Shown one piece after another: positions 12,676 to 26,596 of a DNA stretch of 64,000 nt; the first letter of the stretch is position 1, and the number at the start of each line of letters is the position of its first letter. The DNA is from Lingula anatina (taxonomy: Eukaryota > Brachiopoda > Lingulata > Lingulida > Lingulidae). The position numbers were made by a program, and so were the translations under genes. The notes beneath the pieces are model-generated. The model was given only the letters and a program-made list of their open reading frames with translations. It was not told the DNA's origin and made no database searches. The stretch lies in NCBI RefSeq assembly GCF_001039355.2, contig NW_019773836.1:548539-612538 (forward strand). Direction: 5' to 3'.

Positions 12676-15194
12676 GTAGGTGTAGCCGGTGTATATGTAG
12701 GTCAGCTCGATACACCTGACCCAGCTGTTTGCTTCGTCATTTATAATGATTCGAACGATTAAACTGGTCACGGATTGATTCAAATTAAGATAAATGGACC
12801 TTAGTTTGCTCGCTTTAACTGTAATCAACAAGAGCATCTAATGGTGCGTCAAGTGTTAAACGATTTTAAGACACCGTTAAGAACGGATTATGTTGTCACC
12901 TGAATCGACCCTCCCCGTAAAAAATGTTTACGACGAAGGCATTTTCATTCAGGCAACGACGGTGACTGGGTTAAATTGCCTCAGCGTAGAAATCTACATA
13001 ACGGTTAAACAGTGTTAAAATTGATTTCGCCTTAGGTATTGGGGGGGGGGAGTGATGAAAAAGGTTAAATGTTAAATTCAGTCACGATTATAAAACTCGT
13101 TGAAGCCCGCTCTCGTGGATAACTGATAAAAGAAAGAAGTGAAACCTGCAAATAAGCAGGGTAAACCCCCTTCCATAGCATCCTGGTCCCCCTGTTAGGG
13201 GGTTAGTGATTGAACCTTTTCAATATTATAATTCTACCAGCACATTCCCCTTACGGAAAAAGTCCTATTGGATCCTATACAAAATTGGGCCAATTTCCTA
13301 TAGAATCCTATGGGATCCTTATATAGGACTTTTTCGTAAATCGGTGCCGATAACGGGATGATATACACTGCATAAAAGGTCGAGACGGAAATGATTCCGT
13401 CTGTGTGAAGCCATTACAAGGCTAAAATTCTGAAGCCTTGACTAATGACCCGTGGCTTCTGTAACTGTCCCTTTTTAGCAGCTATTGTTTTAGCTACATC
13501 ATTCATTTCCCTATACTGAGACCGAAATAGAAACAGAATCCGACATCCTGATGTAGGATAAATTATTAAAACAGCCACACTGTAGTTTAAACAGTTCACG
13601 CCAAATGAAAGTGGAGACTCGTGTTTCGATGACTAGGTCGATAAGAAATCATTAAAGCAAATATTAAAGTGATATGGCTTTAAAAAGGGGTCGCGACTTA
13701 AATAAAACCGTATCTCATGAAATGGTCAAATTCTGGCAGACCAAAACATGAAGAAATGCTGTTTAAACGACAAAAAACTAATGCTGCGGCATGCCACGAG
13801 CATGAGCACATGAACAATAACCTGGTGCAGATTAAGTCGTTAAATCCACATATAATACAGATATAATCTAGGGCAACCCTTCCCATACCATTCCATAGTA
13901 CACTATCTGCCATGTTGGATATCATGAACGGATTTGATTGGCAAATCGGCCTTGGACTTGAAGTCAAAGTGTACAACAAACAATATGACATGAGATTAAT
14001 ATGCAGACCTCTTGGTGTTCAAATAGCGGTGTGCGTTTGTAATTTCTGTCCTACTCAACTGATATGAAATATTACAATTAGCTCAATTAACTCTATAGGT
14101 CCCAGCGAATAGCAAAATTGAGGCTTCAATATTAGGGCAGACGAATTTATCATATTATGTTTCATGAGTAAAATGCAGTCCTCTAAGTGAAACTTTGTCG
14201 TCGAATTGCGTCCAGGTTGGTCGTGAATTAGGTAAAAAAGTGTATTGCATCTTTGGGGAAGCCTGCTTCGCTGTCGTCCAAGGTCAGCGGTTTTATCAGG
14301 GGTGAAGGCTAGGGTAATGGCCCCTAGGGTGTGATGACTGGAGAGAAATACCACCTGAGATGTTGACATTGTTTTCTGGTTCCATCCCCACCGATCAGCC
14401 TCTCTTTGGTAAAACCTGCTTATAATATATCATCAATCTTACGTCTGCAAGTCAATATATCTTTGGAAAAAATTACAACGGTTGACTGCTCTCTTAGTTC
14501 AGCAGTTAGGCTGAATATAAACCAAGGACGTTCTAATATTAATGCTTTCTATAGACAGAACAAGTAAAAGCGAGCACTGAAATACCTGCCATTGCAAAGC
14601 GGATAAACATTGAGGATATCCTGGTATTGATAGAAAAATAAAATTTTATGATTCGTTCATAGATAACTTTCAAAGTATTCCTAAAAAATACAAACCCCTT
14701 TCTTCAGTGATATGTTTGTGCTTCGCATTATCATGAAGAAATAAAATCCCACCTGTTTAAAAAAGGTCATTAATATGAATGTAACTGCATCGAGTCTACT
14801 ACATTAATATCCATACAGACACTATGAATTATTCAGTGTGCCTTTTATAAAATACTGTATCATATGCAATAATATACTTATTCTTGCATACCCTTTCAAT
14901 CACATGACCGTGGAGTGCATAAAGAAAACGTATATGCATTCGAATGCAGGCATTGTCATAGAATGACACACTGCTTATAAATTTTTAATTCTATATCGTA
15001 TCAGTAAATACCATGCCCTCGATCACTTACTAATCAATGTGTTATTCACTGACTCAGCTGGGACGGTGTGTGGCAGAGTAGTCTGTGTGTGTGATAAGAT
15101 AGTGGATGAGAGGAAGATAACCTTGCTCTGCTAACCTCCACCTTGGGGTTTGAATGTCTCCTATATACTGCCTTTATATTTAAAAAATCAATCT

Positions 15195-15240
<46 letters not shown>

Positions 15241-18200
15241 GCACACACACACACACACACATAGATTGACACAACAAGTTCACACACACAGACTGACAAA
15301 ACAACAAGCACACACACACACACACACACACACGCGCGCACACACAGACGTGGGCCTATATGCAGACACACACCTGTTCAACTTATACATTCCATAGTCA
15401 AGTATCCATACATTTATACAATGTGATTCTTGTAACTGCAATCTGAGTCAGCCTATATTACATCCATTATGCAGTGTAGGCATATTTGTCATACGCAGAG
15501 GTTGTCATGCACTAAGTTAATACCTAAAGCTGCCTTTACACCTGAGCTCCAAATACATAACAGCACAGCAAACCGAACACTGTAAAATTATCACTATTAC
15601 TTGGTCTTCCCAAGCTGAAGGTGTGAAGTTTCTCATAACACGTGTTGTGACAATGGTCAAACTAAATCCTATATCGAAAAGACTCCCCCATTTTCGCTTT
15701 AGGGGCCCATCAATGAAGGCATAAAACTTTTTCCCATGATAACTGGACAAACTGAATCTGCATATGAATAGGCCAGAGGTTAATTAATTAAATCGTGACA
15801 GACTTCGTGCCTGTAGTTTATTGATACTCCCCAAGGTTGTTCAAGTTGCTATGGACTACGTGTGGTAGTGATATGCTATCTAGACCCGACCAAGTGTCGT
15901 TTGCAGTCACAGTGCAAACGGGTAACGGGCACAGTATTTTAAAAAACGACAAAAAAAAGCAAATCCTGTAAGTCGAACCATAATGTAGGGGGTAGGGGCG
16001 GGGGTAATTGCCAAGTTGAAAAAGACGGAAAGATGCGAAGGGGGGGGGGGGGGTAACTAACAGACGAAGCAGACAGTGATCCCCTCTGTTTAGAATGATA
16101 AGAATGTCTTAATCCAATAAAAAACTGATAAAGGATGACGCTGTGCAAAGTACACGCCATTAATATGTGGAACACTTTGCGAGGCGAATAAATAAAAAAG
16201 ACGCTTACACTCCCACGTTAATGGAAACTTTGCTGACTCGATATTGGTAAATATTACAGAGCTATTTACCACAACATTCCTGTCAAATTATATTGAAAGG
16301 CTGAATCATTTCTAAATACAGATGTACTTTCGTTTAATGGCATTTCCAAGAGTAAAAAATTAACAAATTTTTCAATGAATCGAACAAAAGTTACAACTTA
16401 TTGCATTTGAATCAGACGAGTGAGTCATCTAATTTATAGTAAACAAGCTCAGAGATATGCAAAGCAAACAAAGACCTGCGTGTACATTTAATTATTAAGC
16501 TATACACAAGTATGTGTGTTTATTCATATGTTTCGTTTATCCGGCTAGACCACAGGTAGAAATGCCGCGTAACTATATAGTTGAAATATTACACTTTTAC
16601 GGATTCAAGATATCCCGAACAAGGCAGTGAGAGGGGGGAGGGGCTTACATTTATACTGCCAACAATACCTAAGTATCTCCCACATGATCCTAACTATAAG
16701 AAATAGGGCCTAAAGACTTAAAGTTTTCTCTCCCTCCCCGTATCCCCATTTTTTTATGTAATGATGAATACTGAATTATCACTTTCGTACTTGGCACATT
16801 TCAGTTACACTTATAACTAAATACTACATATTATATCCACTAGGTAATATGTAGTGAAGGATGAACTTTAAATGTGGTTAGGTGTATTGCCTTGCGATAT
16901 TTTCTTTCCTTTGATACCAAAATAATTCTTCACTGTGTTCGTCATATATGCTAGTACATTTATATGTAACAGAAACATGTAGGTGTTGTGTGACACGGTG
17001 GTACAAGACATGAAAATGGTGTATTAACTGTCAACCATTCATGTATGCACGACATTATAATGCTTTTCGTTTGAAAATAGTTACTGATACAGAAAGTTCT
17101 GATTTAGCGTTGCGACATCTCTTCAAATATATTGCAAATCTCAGTTGTCGTGATCTCGTGCATGTATAACGGCGATGTAGGGGTCATATCGGAAGGTGGA
17201 TATTTCTTTATTTACTTATTAAAGACAAATTGTTATTACTGAAAAACTTAATTAGCATGTGTGGCTCTATAAAACATTATTTCCGGCTTATATGAAGGTA
17301 TAGGAACTTTATATGTGCTTGTCAAAATAATCCAGCTGTAGTAGGTGTGACACGCGTAAGTTCTTATTTGGTTATTTATTCCTTAAATTGCACTGAATTC
17401 AAAAATGCCATCATAAAACTATTATCACGAAGAACTTTTAGCTTTGTATCTGGTTGACAGTATGATATATAACAATAATATGCCGTTTGCCTGAAATTTG
17501 TGTCTTAAGAATAGTGGTTATATGACTTAAAATTGTCACGAGAGAAAGGAATTTTGCGTGACATTTCAATGCTTCCTTTTGATTTGCGACATGGTTGGCA
17601 TTTTGTTTCTGGCACAGGTTTGTTTATTCCTTGGACAAGGTGTGGTCGGAATCAGAATGGATCTATCAAAATTTCAGATTTAATTTCAAAAAGTAAAAAA
17701 AAAACAAATTGTGGCCCTGGTAGAGAGTACTCTATGCATACCGTCTCATCGTTATGTATCATATACATGTATGTACAATCATAGCTGCAGTGCTCAAGTA
17801 TTAATTTATCGAAACCGAAAAGCCGCGTTTTGCAACCAAAGAAAAATGCGAAAGATGTAGGCCTACTTACATGTACTTAAAACCGTTTCGGTGACTTAGA
17901 CTGGGTGCCCATAAACTTATCATACCAGCTGGATCGATCTAACTCCGAGGGGATTCTCGCTGAATTGCATTCAGTTGCATTTACTGAAACTTCAAGGGAA
18001 GCAATTAAATTGCGTGAACGATAGGGTTGTGGGAATGCTCCCTTACAAAAAAATTGGTTTTCATTTTTTTTTTTTTTTTGCAAAATGCGGCTCTACAGAA
18101 GAAATACAGTATGTTGCTGGCGTCAATAACTAACAAGACGAACATCGAAAATTTAACCCCACAGAAGAATGTGCAAACCGGCGTTTAACAATGTAATTGT

Positions 18201-21200
18201 AATATCTTTCTAAAAGTTATGCTCAATGTGAATGCACATTGTGCAGCTTATAAGAATATGAGTCGCCTCGTGGCTCTGTAATTTTCAGGAAAATACCGTC
18301 TACTTGCATTGCTTTTTATAATTGCTTGATCATATTGCTTCTAATATGATAATGAAACTAGTCCATATGCAACTTAAATAATTGATTCATATTAATGTAT
18401 TTTCCAGGATTAGAAGTAACATTAGCTGGTTTGCCTGTCAATGGGTACGTCATGAACCCCGAGGGCGGCAACCCACAACCATTAAACCTTGTGTGCAGTT
18501 ACACAGTGGATCCCGGAGAGACGGCTCAATATGTCATATTCTACAAAGATGGAACTGACATAGCAAACCAAATAGTAGTAATACAGGTATCTGATGGAAC
18601 TCACAGGAAATTCAACAGCTATCTCACTAGAGCTGATGTGACTGCTACAGCCTCTGATCCATCATACACGTTAACAATCGGTGGAGTCACCATGGCAGAT
18701 GAAGGGAGCTATAGATGTCGAGTTTCCACTGAATTCAATACAGCCATTGTGACAACTGATGAGCAAATTCTTAATTTACTCTGTGAGTATAAAACTGTGT
18801 TAGAGGCATTGTAATTTTCAGTAGTTAAAAACAAAACGATTATTGTGAGATAATGAATGGCAGAAGGGGCAGTCTTTACACCTTCACAAGATTTCCTTTT
18901 AGTCCTGCTAGGAATTATCATTTCCATTTTTACAGTGACCATGTAAGACCGTCATTTGACTGGACATTAAATGGTGCATCTAAAACTTCAAGCATCCTAA
19001 ACAAATATTAAGCAGGCGCAGCTTTGAGCACTGACAGTTGTTTCTTAACTCAAGGCGTGACATCCCAGCCAAATTTAATACTTTTAAAGCACCATCTTTT
19101 CACTGTTCGAAGTGAACATCACGAGCTCATCTAGACGCCGGCAGGCGGGGGATTTCGCAGCTCAATATTCGGTGCTCTCAACAAGTATTTTTACGAAAGC
19201 ACCGTGAAATCGCAGTTTGAGTTAATTCGGTGATTGCGATCACAAATCTGCTATCCCAAGTGACTAATGGCGTACTCGTTAATAAATAATCTAAATAGTA
19301 GTAATGAAGCTCTCAGCAAACGTTCACGTGACACACTCCCGCATGCTGGTAAATGGTTGGAGCAAAGTATTTTGAATTCTTTAAATTTCACCATTTTACA
19401 GATCGACCAAACCCACCCCAGATTACACGAGGACCTGAAGTCGCTACAGGCACCTTCCGGGTATCTTGTTCTTCTGATGGCGGCAGACCAGCACCTGAGA
19501 TAAAATGGTTTAAAATGCAGAGTTCTGATCAGATAGAGGTCGCGATAAATGCATCCGCGAACAGGGAGACACCCCAGGGAGACACCATTCTGGTCGAAAG
19601 TGAAGTAGAAGTAATGGCAACCGAGGCAGATCCAGTCCAAGTATTTTGCCAACTATTGCACGATTCACTTACAAGTCAGAGCAAGACAAATATCATAATT
19701 CCTGAAAGTGCTGGTATGTAAAAGAAATAATTGTGCGTGTACGTGAATTTGCACTTTGGTTGACATTCTGTCATATTTAATTGATACAAAAACACAAAAA
19801 AAAAGATGTCTAGAGATTAAAAGCATGTGTCTAGATAGACACTTTTAGATTGCATGAATTCTTTTCAAACTGAATTAAAAACATTCCCATCGCGTTTGTG
19901 TCTCATTTTATCGCTGCACCTTTCAGGTACATTCTGCTTTGCAATAGGCTGTACTTATCACTGCATGACTGATGATTATATAATAATTACATTTCTTTAT
20001 ATACTAGTAATTGATTAAATATTAAGTATTGCTTTATATGCTTTCTTTCAGCTCCTTCAACTACCACCACAGTAAAACCTACAAATACTACAGGTAGGTG
20101 ACAATTGCAATGCTTTTGCTTCAAAATCTCTTTAAACTCTTAACTTTGATTTGAAATACACTTGTTTATAAATCAGTACGTCCAATTGTAAGATCAATGA
20201 CCCAGAAGAGGTCATCTCGACATAATTCGGTATATTCACGAACTCCACTTGATTAAAATTTCATGTTTAATATAATTGAACACAACAAACGTCCACAATG
20301 CTGCTATTCAGTGCTTTGAAGTTGAGAGACTTAGCTTTCATGTTTTAAACCCAATGCATCCATGACTTTTTTATTTAAAAAGTATCTTGCACTCTTAGTA
20401 ATTTAAAGGCTCGTAACTTCCGTTCTACTAGTACGGCTGATTATATCAGATAGACTTTTTACCCATTGATAGACCATTAAACAATTCTACTTTTTACTCC
20501 ACTAGCAATTACTAGATGTTTGTCTTTTCTGCCAAACATTTGTTTGCAAAATTATAAAACTTCCCAAAAATAGTAATAGAAATAACTTTGATAACTGTTT
20601 CATTTCCAATTAGACGAAAACAACCCGGGGACTAAACCAAGCACCGGTGCTCTTGGTGGCGGTGCAGTGGCAGGCATTGTGATAGCTGTGCTCATCATCG
20701 TTGCAATCATTGTGGGCGTGGTCGTGTTCCTCGTGAGGAGGAGAAGTGCTGAACCAAAGCAGCCTAAGGAGGAGCAGACAGGCGCAGAGAACCCGGCCGC
20801 CTCACAAACCGGTAAGTGGTGCTTATAGAATATTTTAACTGCACTGTTTGTGAAGTTATTTAATTAATAATGTAGGTCTGACTGTGATGAGATATGTCTG
20901 GACTGCCCCGCACTTAACACGTCACCTTCTACTAAGTATTTCAAAATAGAATCAACCCTTGAGCTTTCGTGGGATCATTTTTGGTACCTTCTGTTATTTC
21001 AAAATTAAGTGATTATTCACTGAAATTGCCTGTGAATATCCGAATTTATGTGTATATATCCGGATTTATAAATTATGTTACTTCTTTCAACTGTAAAAAG
21101 AAACACCTTTGCAGTCTCATTTTTTAAAACAATGGGTCTTTCTGCAGCGATATCAGAACTGCATCTACACAAAATGTTAACTTGTAATGCTGAAGCAATG

Positions 21201-22520
21201 GAACTGCTCCTTAATTATAACTGCTATACCTTATAAATGATCGGCATCTTCAGCTTTCTAACCAGCAACAATCTGAAGTAAACGCGGAGAAAATTTTCGA
21301 AAGCTGCCTACAATTTCTATAATTTTAGGGTGCTCATCATACGTTCCATTACTTTTCAAAGTAAAAATTACAAGCATTATAACTTTACAAATATACCCTA
21401 TGTGGTCAAAGAAGCGATATAGCACAGATAACAGCCTATCGAAGAATCTTAAGTAAAAGCAGCACGTTCTTTGAAAATAGATATTTTTAAAAGATTAAAG
21501 GTACATGTGACGTAAACGCTTACCCAACCATGCTTATCCATTGGTTCTTCTCCCCCAGATGTTCGTGGAGGAAACACAAACCCAGCTTATCCAGGTATCA
21601 CATGCTCATCAGCATATTTATTTGCAGTTTAGTTTCCAATCAATCTGCTGAGCGTGATATAATTATATGCTATTCAGTTTGGAAAATCTTTGGTTACGGG
21701 TTCCTTCTCTGCAGTTTATTTTGGTATACGACCGGTTGTAAGCATAAGTGTGACGAGTAGCTACGTACAGGGATCAATCGATAGATCGAGGCTGTTCGTC
21801 CCACTTATATAGCTTACAACCTGCGTATTTTCCCTTTGCTGATAGGCTCGTTTTAATGGCATTGTGCACGTACAGATTTGACTTGATTTTTGGTTATGGG
21901 TTTGCATTTTATTAACTTTCTTTAACTTTTACACATTTTTGAATCTGTTACTAATATTAATATGGTTGCATTATATTATCCGCCCTTTTTTATCTTAGCA
22001 TTTTTTAGAAATACGTCTTTTTAGACAGTATGTTCATTTCTAGCACATCACAACAACTGAATGTTCTAGTCTCTGTATATTCATTGCACTAACATGCTTA
22101 TATAGCTGGCACCAACAATTTGACACGCAATCAAAAAGGGGCGATTATTTACAATAGAAGAACGTGTCAATTGCTTTACATCTGTGCCTAAATAACATTA
22201 CATGCCATGTACTTGAGAACACACCAAGTCAATAAATGATAGGCAGAAGAATCGCAAATACTGTGCTTTTTTAGAATATTCACTGTTCGTCTGATAATTA
22301 TTGGTATTTTGATAATAAGAAGTGTTTGAAAATCATGTTTTTTAATGTATTTTGATTATAAATATATGTTTTAAAATCACATGAACGGGCACAGCATTCG
22401 AGATGGTACGCTAGAGAATAGCCTAATTATTCTTTTTAAGTATCGATATGCATTTTTCCTTCAGACCAAAGAGACGAGAAACCCCCAATTGAGGAATACA
22501 AACCTGAACCAACAACGTAA
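12615..22520 (+). CDS. Gene A: two-Ig type I membrane receptor with NPAY tail (7 exons)
   Basis: Exons: 12615-12675, 18408-18782, 19402-19713, 20052-20093, 20614-20811, 21559-21594, 22465-22520. All internal introns are phase 1 and the joined length is 1080 nt, giving 359 codons and TAA, which supports the model. Order: signal peptide (MKGFLVAICILCCYSTRLA), V-like Ig domain, C2-like Ig domain, Ser/Thr-rich stalk, transmembrane helix with Gly-rich N-terminal part, then RRR stop-transfer and a short tail with NPAY and EEYKPEP. The ectodomain is very close to those of units B and D on the opposite strand, but signal and tail exons are different. Role by architecture: surface recognition receptor (inference); ligand unknown. 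It has intact Ig cysteines and no internal stop, so is probably functional. Confidence 0.85.
13251..13339. mobile_element. Miniature inverted-repeat element, 89 bp
   Basis: Left end TTACGGAAAAAGTCCTAT and right end ATAGGACTTTTTCGTAA are inverted complements apart from one extra base, and an inner GGATCC pair continues the palindrome. Terminal TA bases fit a TA target duplication. Non-coding. Confidence 0.7.
15196..15350. repeat. Compound (CT)n-(CA)n microsatellite
   Basis: About 37 bp of CT units pass directly into CA units, then two more CA-rich blocks to about 15350. Overlapping open frames on both strands are simple-repeat translations. Confidence 0.95.
18408..18782 (+). CDS. Gene A exon 2: V-like Ig domain
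   Basis: 375-bp phase 1-1 exon encoding one Ig domain with B-strand Cys (LVCSYTVD), F-strand DEGSYRCRV and a C-strand lacking the usual Trp (YVIFYKDG). The exon length is identical in all intact copies of the window. Confidence 0.9.
19402..19713 (+). CDS. Gene A exon 3: C2-like Ig domain
   Basis: 312-bp phase 1-1 exon. It has PPQITRGPEV, a first Cys in SCSSDGGRPAPEIKWFK with the core Trp, and a second Cys in VFCQLLHDSL. The Cys...GxPxPxIxW and CxxxHxSL pattern is that of C2-set domains of nectin/CD80-type receptors. A NAS glycosylation sequon is present. Confidence 0.9.
20052..20093 (+). CDS. Gene A exon 4: Ser/Thr-rich stalk
   Basis: 42-bp phase 1-1 exon encoding APSTTTTVKPTNTT, a probable O-glycosylated membrane-proximal stalk. 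The same exon type occurs in units B, D, E and G. Confidence 0.85.
20614..20811 (+). CDS. Gene A exon 5: transmembrane segment
   Basis: 198-bp exon. A short extracellular DENNPGTKPS linker leads into a Gly-rich start and a Val/Ile helix (GIVIAVLIIVAIIVGVVVF), then LVRRRS as stop-transfer. There are no charged residues within the helix, so no visible adaptor-pairing site. Confidence 0.88.
21559..21594 (+). CDS. Gene A exon 6: NPAY tail exon
   Basis: 36-bp exon following TCCCCCAG and ending before GTATCA, encoding DVRGGNTNPAYP. NPAY matches the NPxY motif used for clathrin adaptor or PTB-domain binding. Phase 1-1 fits both neighbours. Confidence 0.75.
22465..22520 (+). CDS. Gene A exon 7: C-terminal tail and stop
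   Basis: Follows TTCCTTCAG and encodes DQRDEKPPIEEYKPEPTT then TAA. The stop overlaps a perfect donor-like GTAAGT at 22517, so the exon may also be spliced onward; reading through to the stop is the simpler model. Confidence 0.65.
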
Positions 22521-23425
22521 GTACTTTTTTTCCAAATTTTCCTATGAGCATATTAAACTATGAGCATTTAAATGAGCATAATGAAGCGGGAGTTAATTTT
22601 TATTAAGAAGAATTTTTTCATTTATCTGTAGGGTGTAAAAGCATCATGTCCTCAACGCCATAACTTGTGATAAAGAGATCAGCAGTGACTTTATACAAAG
22701 ACAGTAGGACCTGCCCGGCAAAGACCATTGTGGACTTTATGATGTCACACGTGACGTCATAACGTCCCCATAGCAACAGAGTGGGTTGTGAATGAGTAAG
22801 CCTCGACGTGTTTTCCTCCAGTCTAACGTCTGTTGGGGTGAACTAAACTGTAGTTGCTTCTTTACATTCTGAAGATTTCCCGGCAAGGGGGAAGATCATT
22901 TTGAAGATGTGTATTGCTCAATCACAAGTGTGTAAATTACAAAAACGGAGGAGCAGATTTTTAATGGATTTTCTACTTCTTGCATCGTCATGACAGCGGC
23001 AACGGAAGGCTACAGAATGTAATTTGAGCACTGGGAAAAAACTGCCAATTGTGATTTTATATTGAAAGAAACAACAGGTCGTTTTGTCAAGTTTAATTTT
23101 TTCAATATGACATAAGAATTCGTTTGTCCATCGTTGCAGTTGTTTGAGTAGCTATATTGTTTAATTTGTTGGTTACAAATTAGGTATGTTTTTTTGAGTT
23201 AGACGTCAAAGACGCTAGTTTTAAATGTTTCAATCTCTGGGGATAGTTATTAAGATGGAGAAAAATCTGCTTTGTTACATACATTCCATTCAAGCCCATT
23301 TATGTCTTTTTATTAGTAAGAAAGGAGTGTGACATGGAGATGCGATGCCCCTACCGGTCCCCTTTAGGACCGTGTCTATTTTTTGTGAAATTATTGTATA
23401 GAGAGAAAAGAACCAGATGTCCGAG

Positions 23426-23429
<4 letters not shown>

Positions 23430-23464
<35 letters not shown>
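23430..23464. repeat. poly(T) run
   Basis: About 35 consecutive T. It could be the 3' end of a retroposed minus-strand sequence or a simple mononucleotide expansion. Confidence 0.95.
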
Positions 23465-23468
<4 letters not shown>

Positions 23469-25729
23469 ACAAGTTGAACGCCTGGACGATGTAAATGTGA
23501 CTGTATGATTATTTGTCTGATTGACTTGCAAGAATATTTTGGTAAGGAACGTGCCATTTCTGATGTATAATATTTTATAATAGATAATATTTCTGTTTAC
23601 AGTTATAGAAAAAAAGATAAGCGATAAAGATAACGTATTGGCGTGTATGTTATAAAATAATTTCTAACCAGCAATGTCTTATATTTCTAGGCCGAAAATG
23701 TTTTGTTACATACTCCTTTTATTTTCATGCATATATTTTGGCTTGAGGTTCGGTAGTGTGATTTTTTCCCTCCATCTTAGTTCACTTTTTAAGTTGAATG
23801 ATTTTGTCACATAAACATCTTATATTACATTTATGCTATGGCTAACTTGCATTCAAAAGTATAGGTTGTTTATAAACCAGCATTAACGTGTGAAAACTGT
23901 AAAAATGGTCTAAATTGTTAAGTGGTCATCACACATGTAAATACCTCATGTGATGAGGGTATTGCCAATATAAATCTAGAAATGAAGAGGCAGTAATTAA
24001 AGTGGCGTATTTAACTCGCTACGTAAGTTAAGCAATGATACACGGTTGAAATATGCGAGGATTGTTTGTATCTCGCCATAGCTGTTAGTCACCTTAATTC
24101 CTGGTTCCTCTGTGTCAGACAGATATTAATAATGAAAAGAGAACATAATCCTATGTTTAGTATACACATCATTATTCAAGACCTACTGGGGTTTGCTGGA
24201 TTGGACAGTTTCACAATAATCACTTAATTATGCAATCATAACTTGGATCAATGTACTTTGGTTTATTAGCAGAATTTCTAATCATATGTGTTACTACTAT
24301 ACATGATTATAAATACATTGCCTACTTTGCCTGTGAAAGTTCAAACTGAACTGACCACCCTGCTTTCTGCATTAGTAAACTTAGGTACCAGTCCCAGTCG
24401 CCCGAATTTGCTTGCAAAGTCCGTAGTTTCATACTGCCTATCCCGATGTGACATTCCCAATTAATTTTTGAGTGATTTTTATTGTGATGTCTACTTTGTA
24501 TACATAATCATAACATTATACTTTCAATTGAAAGAAATGATTAGTTTTTGTACGAATTGTGTTTAGGTAGCTATTGTTATTAAATATTTGTAACAAATAA
24601 CAATATTGTTTTGATGTTTATATACTTCTGGGTTTGGAGCTATGTGTTAATATAGGGGCCATGGAGAGTGTCTTAGTAAAAAAAATCAGGACAAAATTTT
24701 CATATCTTTTTATAATGATTCAGTGTCTAAGTGTAATGTTAACACAATTAACGCCACCAATTGTCTCATTTACAACATTTTAAAAATTCCCGCTTTTAAA
24801 TCTCTGCTTATAAGTTCTATAGGGCATCCAAAATGTCAAAGGACTTTACAATACATATTTCAGAAATATCAAATTAAAACAAATTAAGTAATTCAGACGC
24901 AATAACTGTCTTATTAGAATAACTTCCACTTAATGACGTACAAGTAAAGAATTCAAATACAATATCTAATTTTAAATGCTACGATAAGAAGACACTTGAA
25001 TTATCATAAGCAAAACGGGAATTTGTTATCTGTGATCTGGGGGTTTATTTAAAACTGCCCAGTTCCTTACCCGTACTTATAGAAAATCTGGTAAAACCGT
25101 AAAATTTTCCACATTTTTGAACAAAGGTCGTTTATGCCCGTTCATCAATTCTAAGACAGACGGCTATATAGCACTACAAAACAATCCTTGTAATCGACGA
25201 CGTGATATATGTTATCTTAAAGGTTAGAAATCATGGTAAAACAATGTCAAATATTTAGCTGATGATCGGGGGGACAAATACACTGTATTCACTACATACT
25301 GAGTTAAGGACAAATACTCCGTTAGTAAAAAACTATAGACAAATACTTCGTCAGCCAGAATCAGCTCAATACCCCTTTGTACAATGTTGAATTTAAACCA
25401 CTGTTATATAATACCCTGTTTAGTTTCAAACAAAGCATGGTCATTTTGCATGATAACGTCATATCAACAGTTTGAGGTGAAAGTGTTAGTTTCGGTTTCT
25501 TGATTGATTCACCTAAGCTCATATCATATAAATCCCAACTGTCAGTAGGGCTGCGTGTGAGTATACATCCAACAGGTGAACGATTTTCTTTCCATTGCCC
25601 CCTGTAAATTTCCTTTTTTAATTTTTGTATGAATATTTCTTATTGTGATAAAACTAATGATGATTAATCCTTTTAAAAAGAAATATATCAAAACAAATGC
25701 TACAGTCAAGATAAAAATCCAAGCTAGCC

Positions 25730-25985
25730 ATATCTCTACAAAGGCAAGGAGAACACACCAAGGAGAATCCAATTAATTACATTGTTATTATAACAACCTA
25801 TGGATGAATACACCTTTTATTTATTATATTGTTTATTGGCGATTAAAATTTTTCTTACAGAAGGTTATTCTGTTTGTTAGCCCTAATTCACTTTGACAAA
25901 AAATTATAATTGATCTTCAACCTTACATTCTAAAATAGAGCCATTAGTTGACCAAGTTATAAGTATTGGTGATTGATGCCAATCA
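25730..25985. repeat. Duplicated 3' flank segment (pair with 36355-36600)
   Basis: Both copies share the order AAG.CA.GAGAACA, TTACAGAAG, CTTTGACAAAA and GCCATTAGTTG.C. One copy lies downstream of the unit E tail exon; the other lies downstream of the unit D stalk exon, where a tail exon is missing. Confidence 0.7.
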
Positions 25986-26596
25986 GCCTGGTAGATGTGC
26001 CATGTCATTACTAGAGAGTTAACCTTAGTTTCTGACACCCAGCTGATATGATATCTTAATTCAATATTATACAATATTAAAATATTTTTGATCGCAATCA
26101 TTCATTTACTGGAGTTACATATGTAAAAAGCACAAATCTTTATTTATATACAACCATAATACTACTATACAGCGTGAGTCTACAACCATAATACTACTAT
26201 CCAATGTGAGGTTCAAGATTACCAAACCTGTGCATTTCTAAATAATTTCCTACTATAAAAGGGGTTAATATTTAGCCCTTAGACGTGAATTCATTTATTA
26301 TTCAATACACTCACTCCAGCAGTATAGCTGTAAAACTGAGTAGCCTAGGGATTATCCTCGGGCAGTTAGGTGCTATTAGAGGCACACGTTAAGAGGTTCC
26401 TGACTATAACACAACGATAACACTGCCACAAAATGTGGAGTTCAAGATCACTAAATCTGCTCACTTCTAGATTATTCCCTATATTAGGGTTAAATCCTTC
26501 TTTCCTAAGACATATAATCTAATACACTCACTCACTTGGCCACTTTTGAATTGTCTAGGCTGGGGATCATCCTAGGAAACCTCAATGTAATTATAG

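Larger units (their letters stand above)
12676..18407 (+). other. Gene A intron 1 (5.7 kb)
   Basis: Starts GTAGGT and ends TTTTCCAG. It contains a short MITE at 13251-13339, CT/CA microsatellites near 15.2-15.35 kb and G-rich runs near 16.0 kb. The open frames inside it have no protein-family features. Confidence 0.75.
22521..26596. other. Convergent intergenic region between gene A and unit E
   Basis: Presumed 3' UTR of gene A followed by DNA without recognised genes, then the 3' flank of unit E. It contains a T run at 23430-23464. The stretch 25730-25985 resembles 36355-36600, marking a duplicated 3' flank of receptor units. No clear polyadenylation site could be chosen. Confidence 0.5.

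Noticed and set aside
15046-15397. Ser-Leu and Thr-His repeat open frames on both strands
   Set aside because: They come from the CT/CA microsatellite and have no other features.
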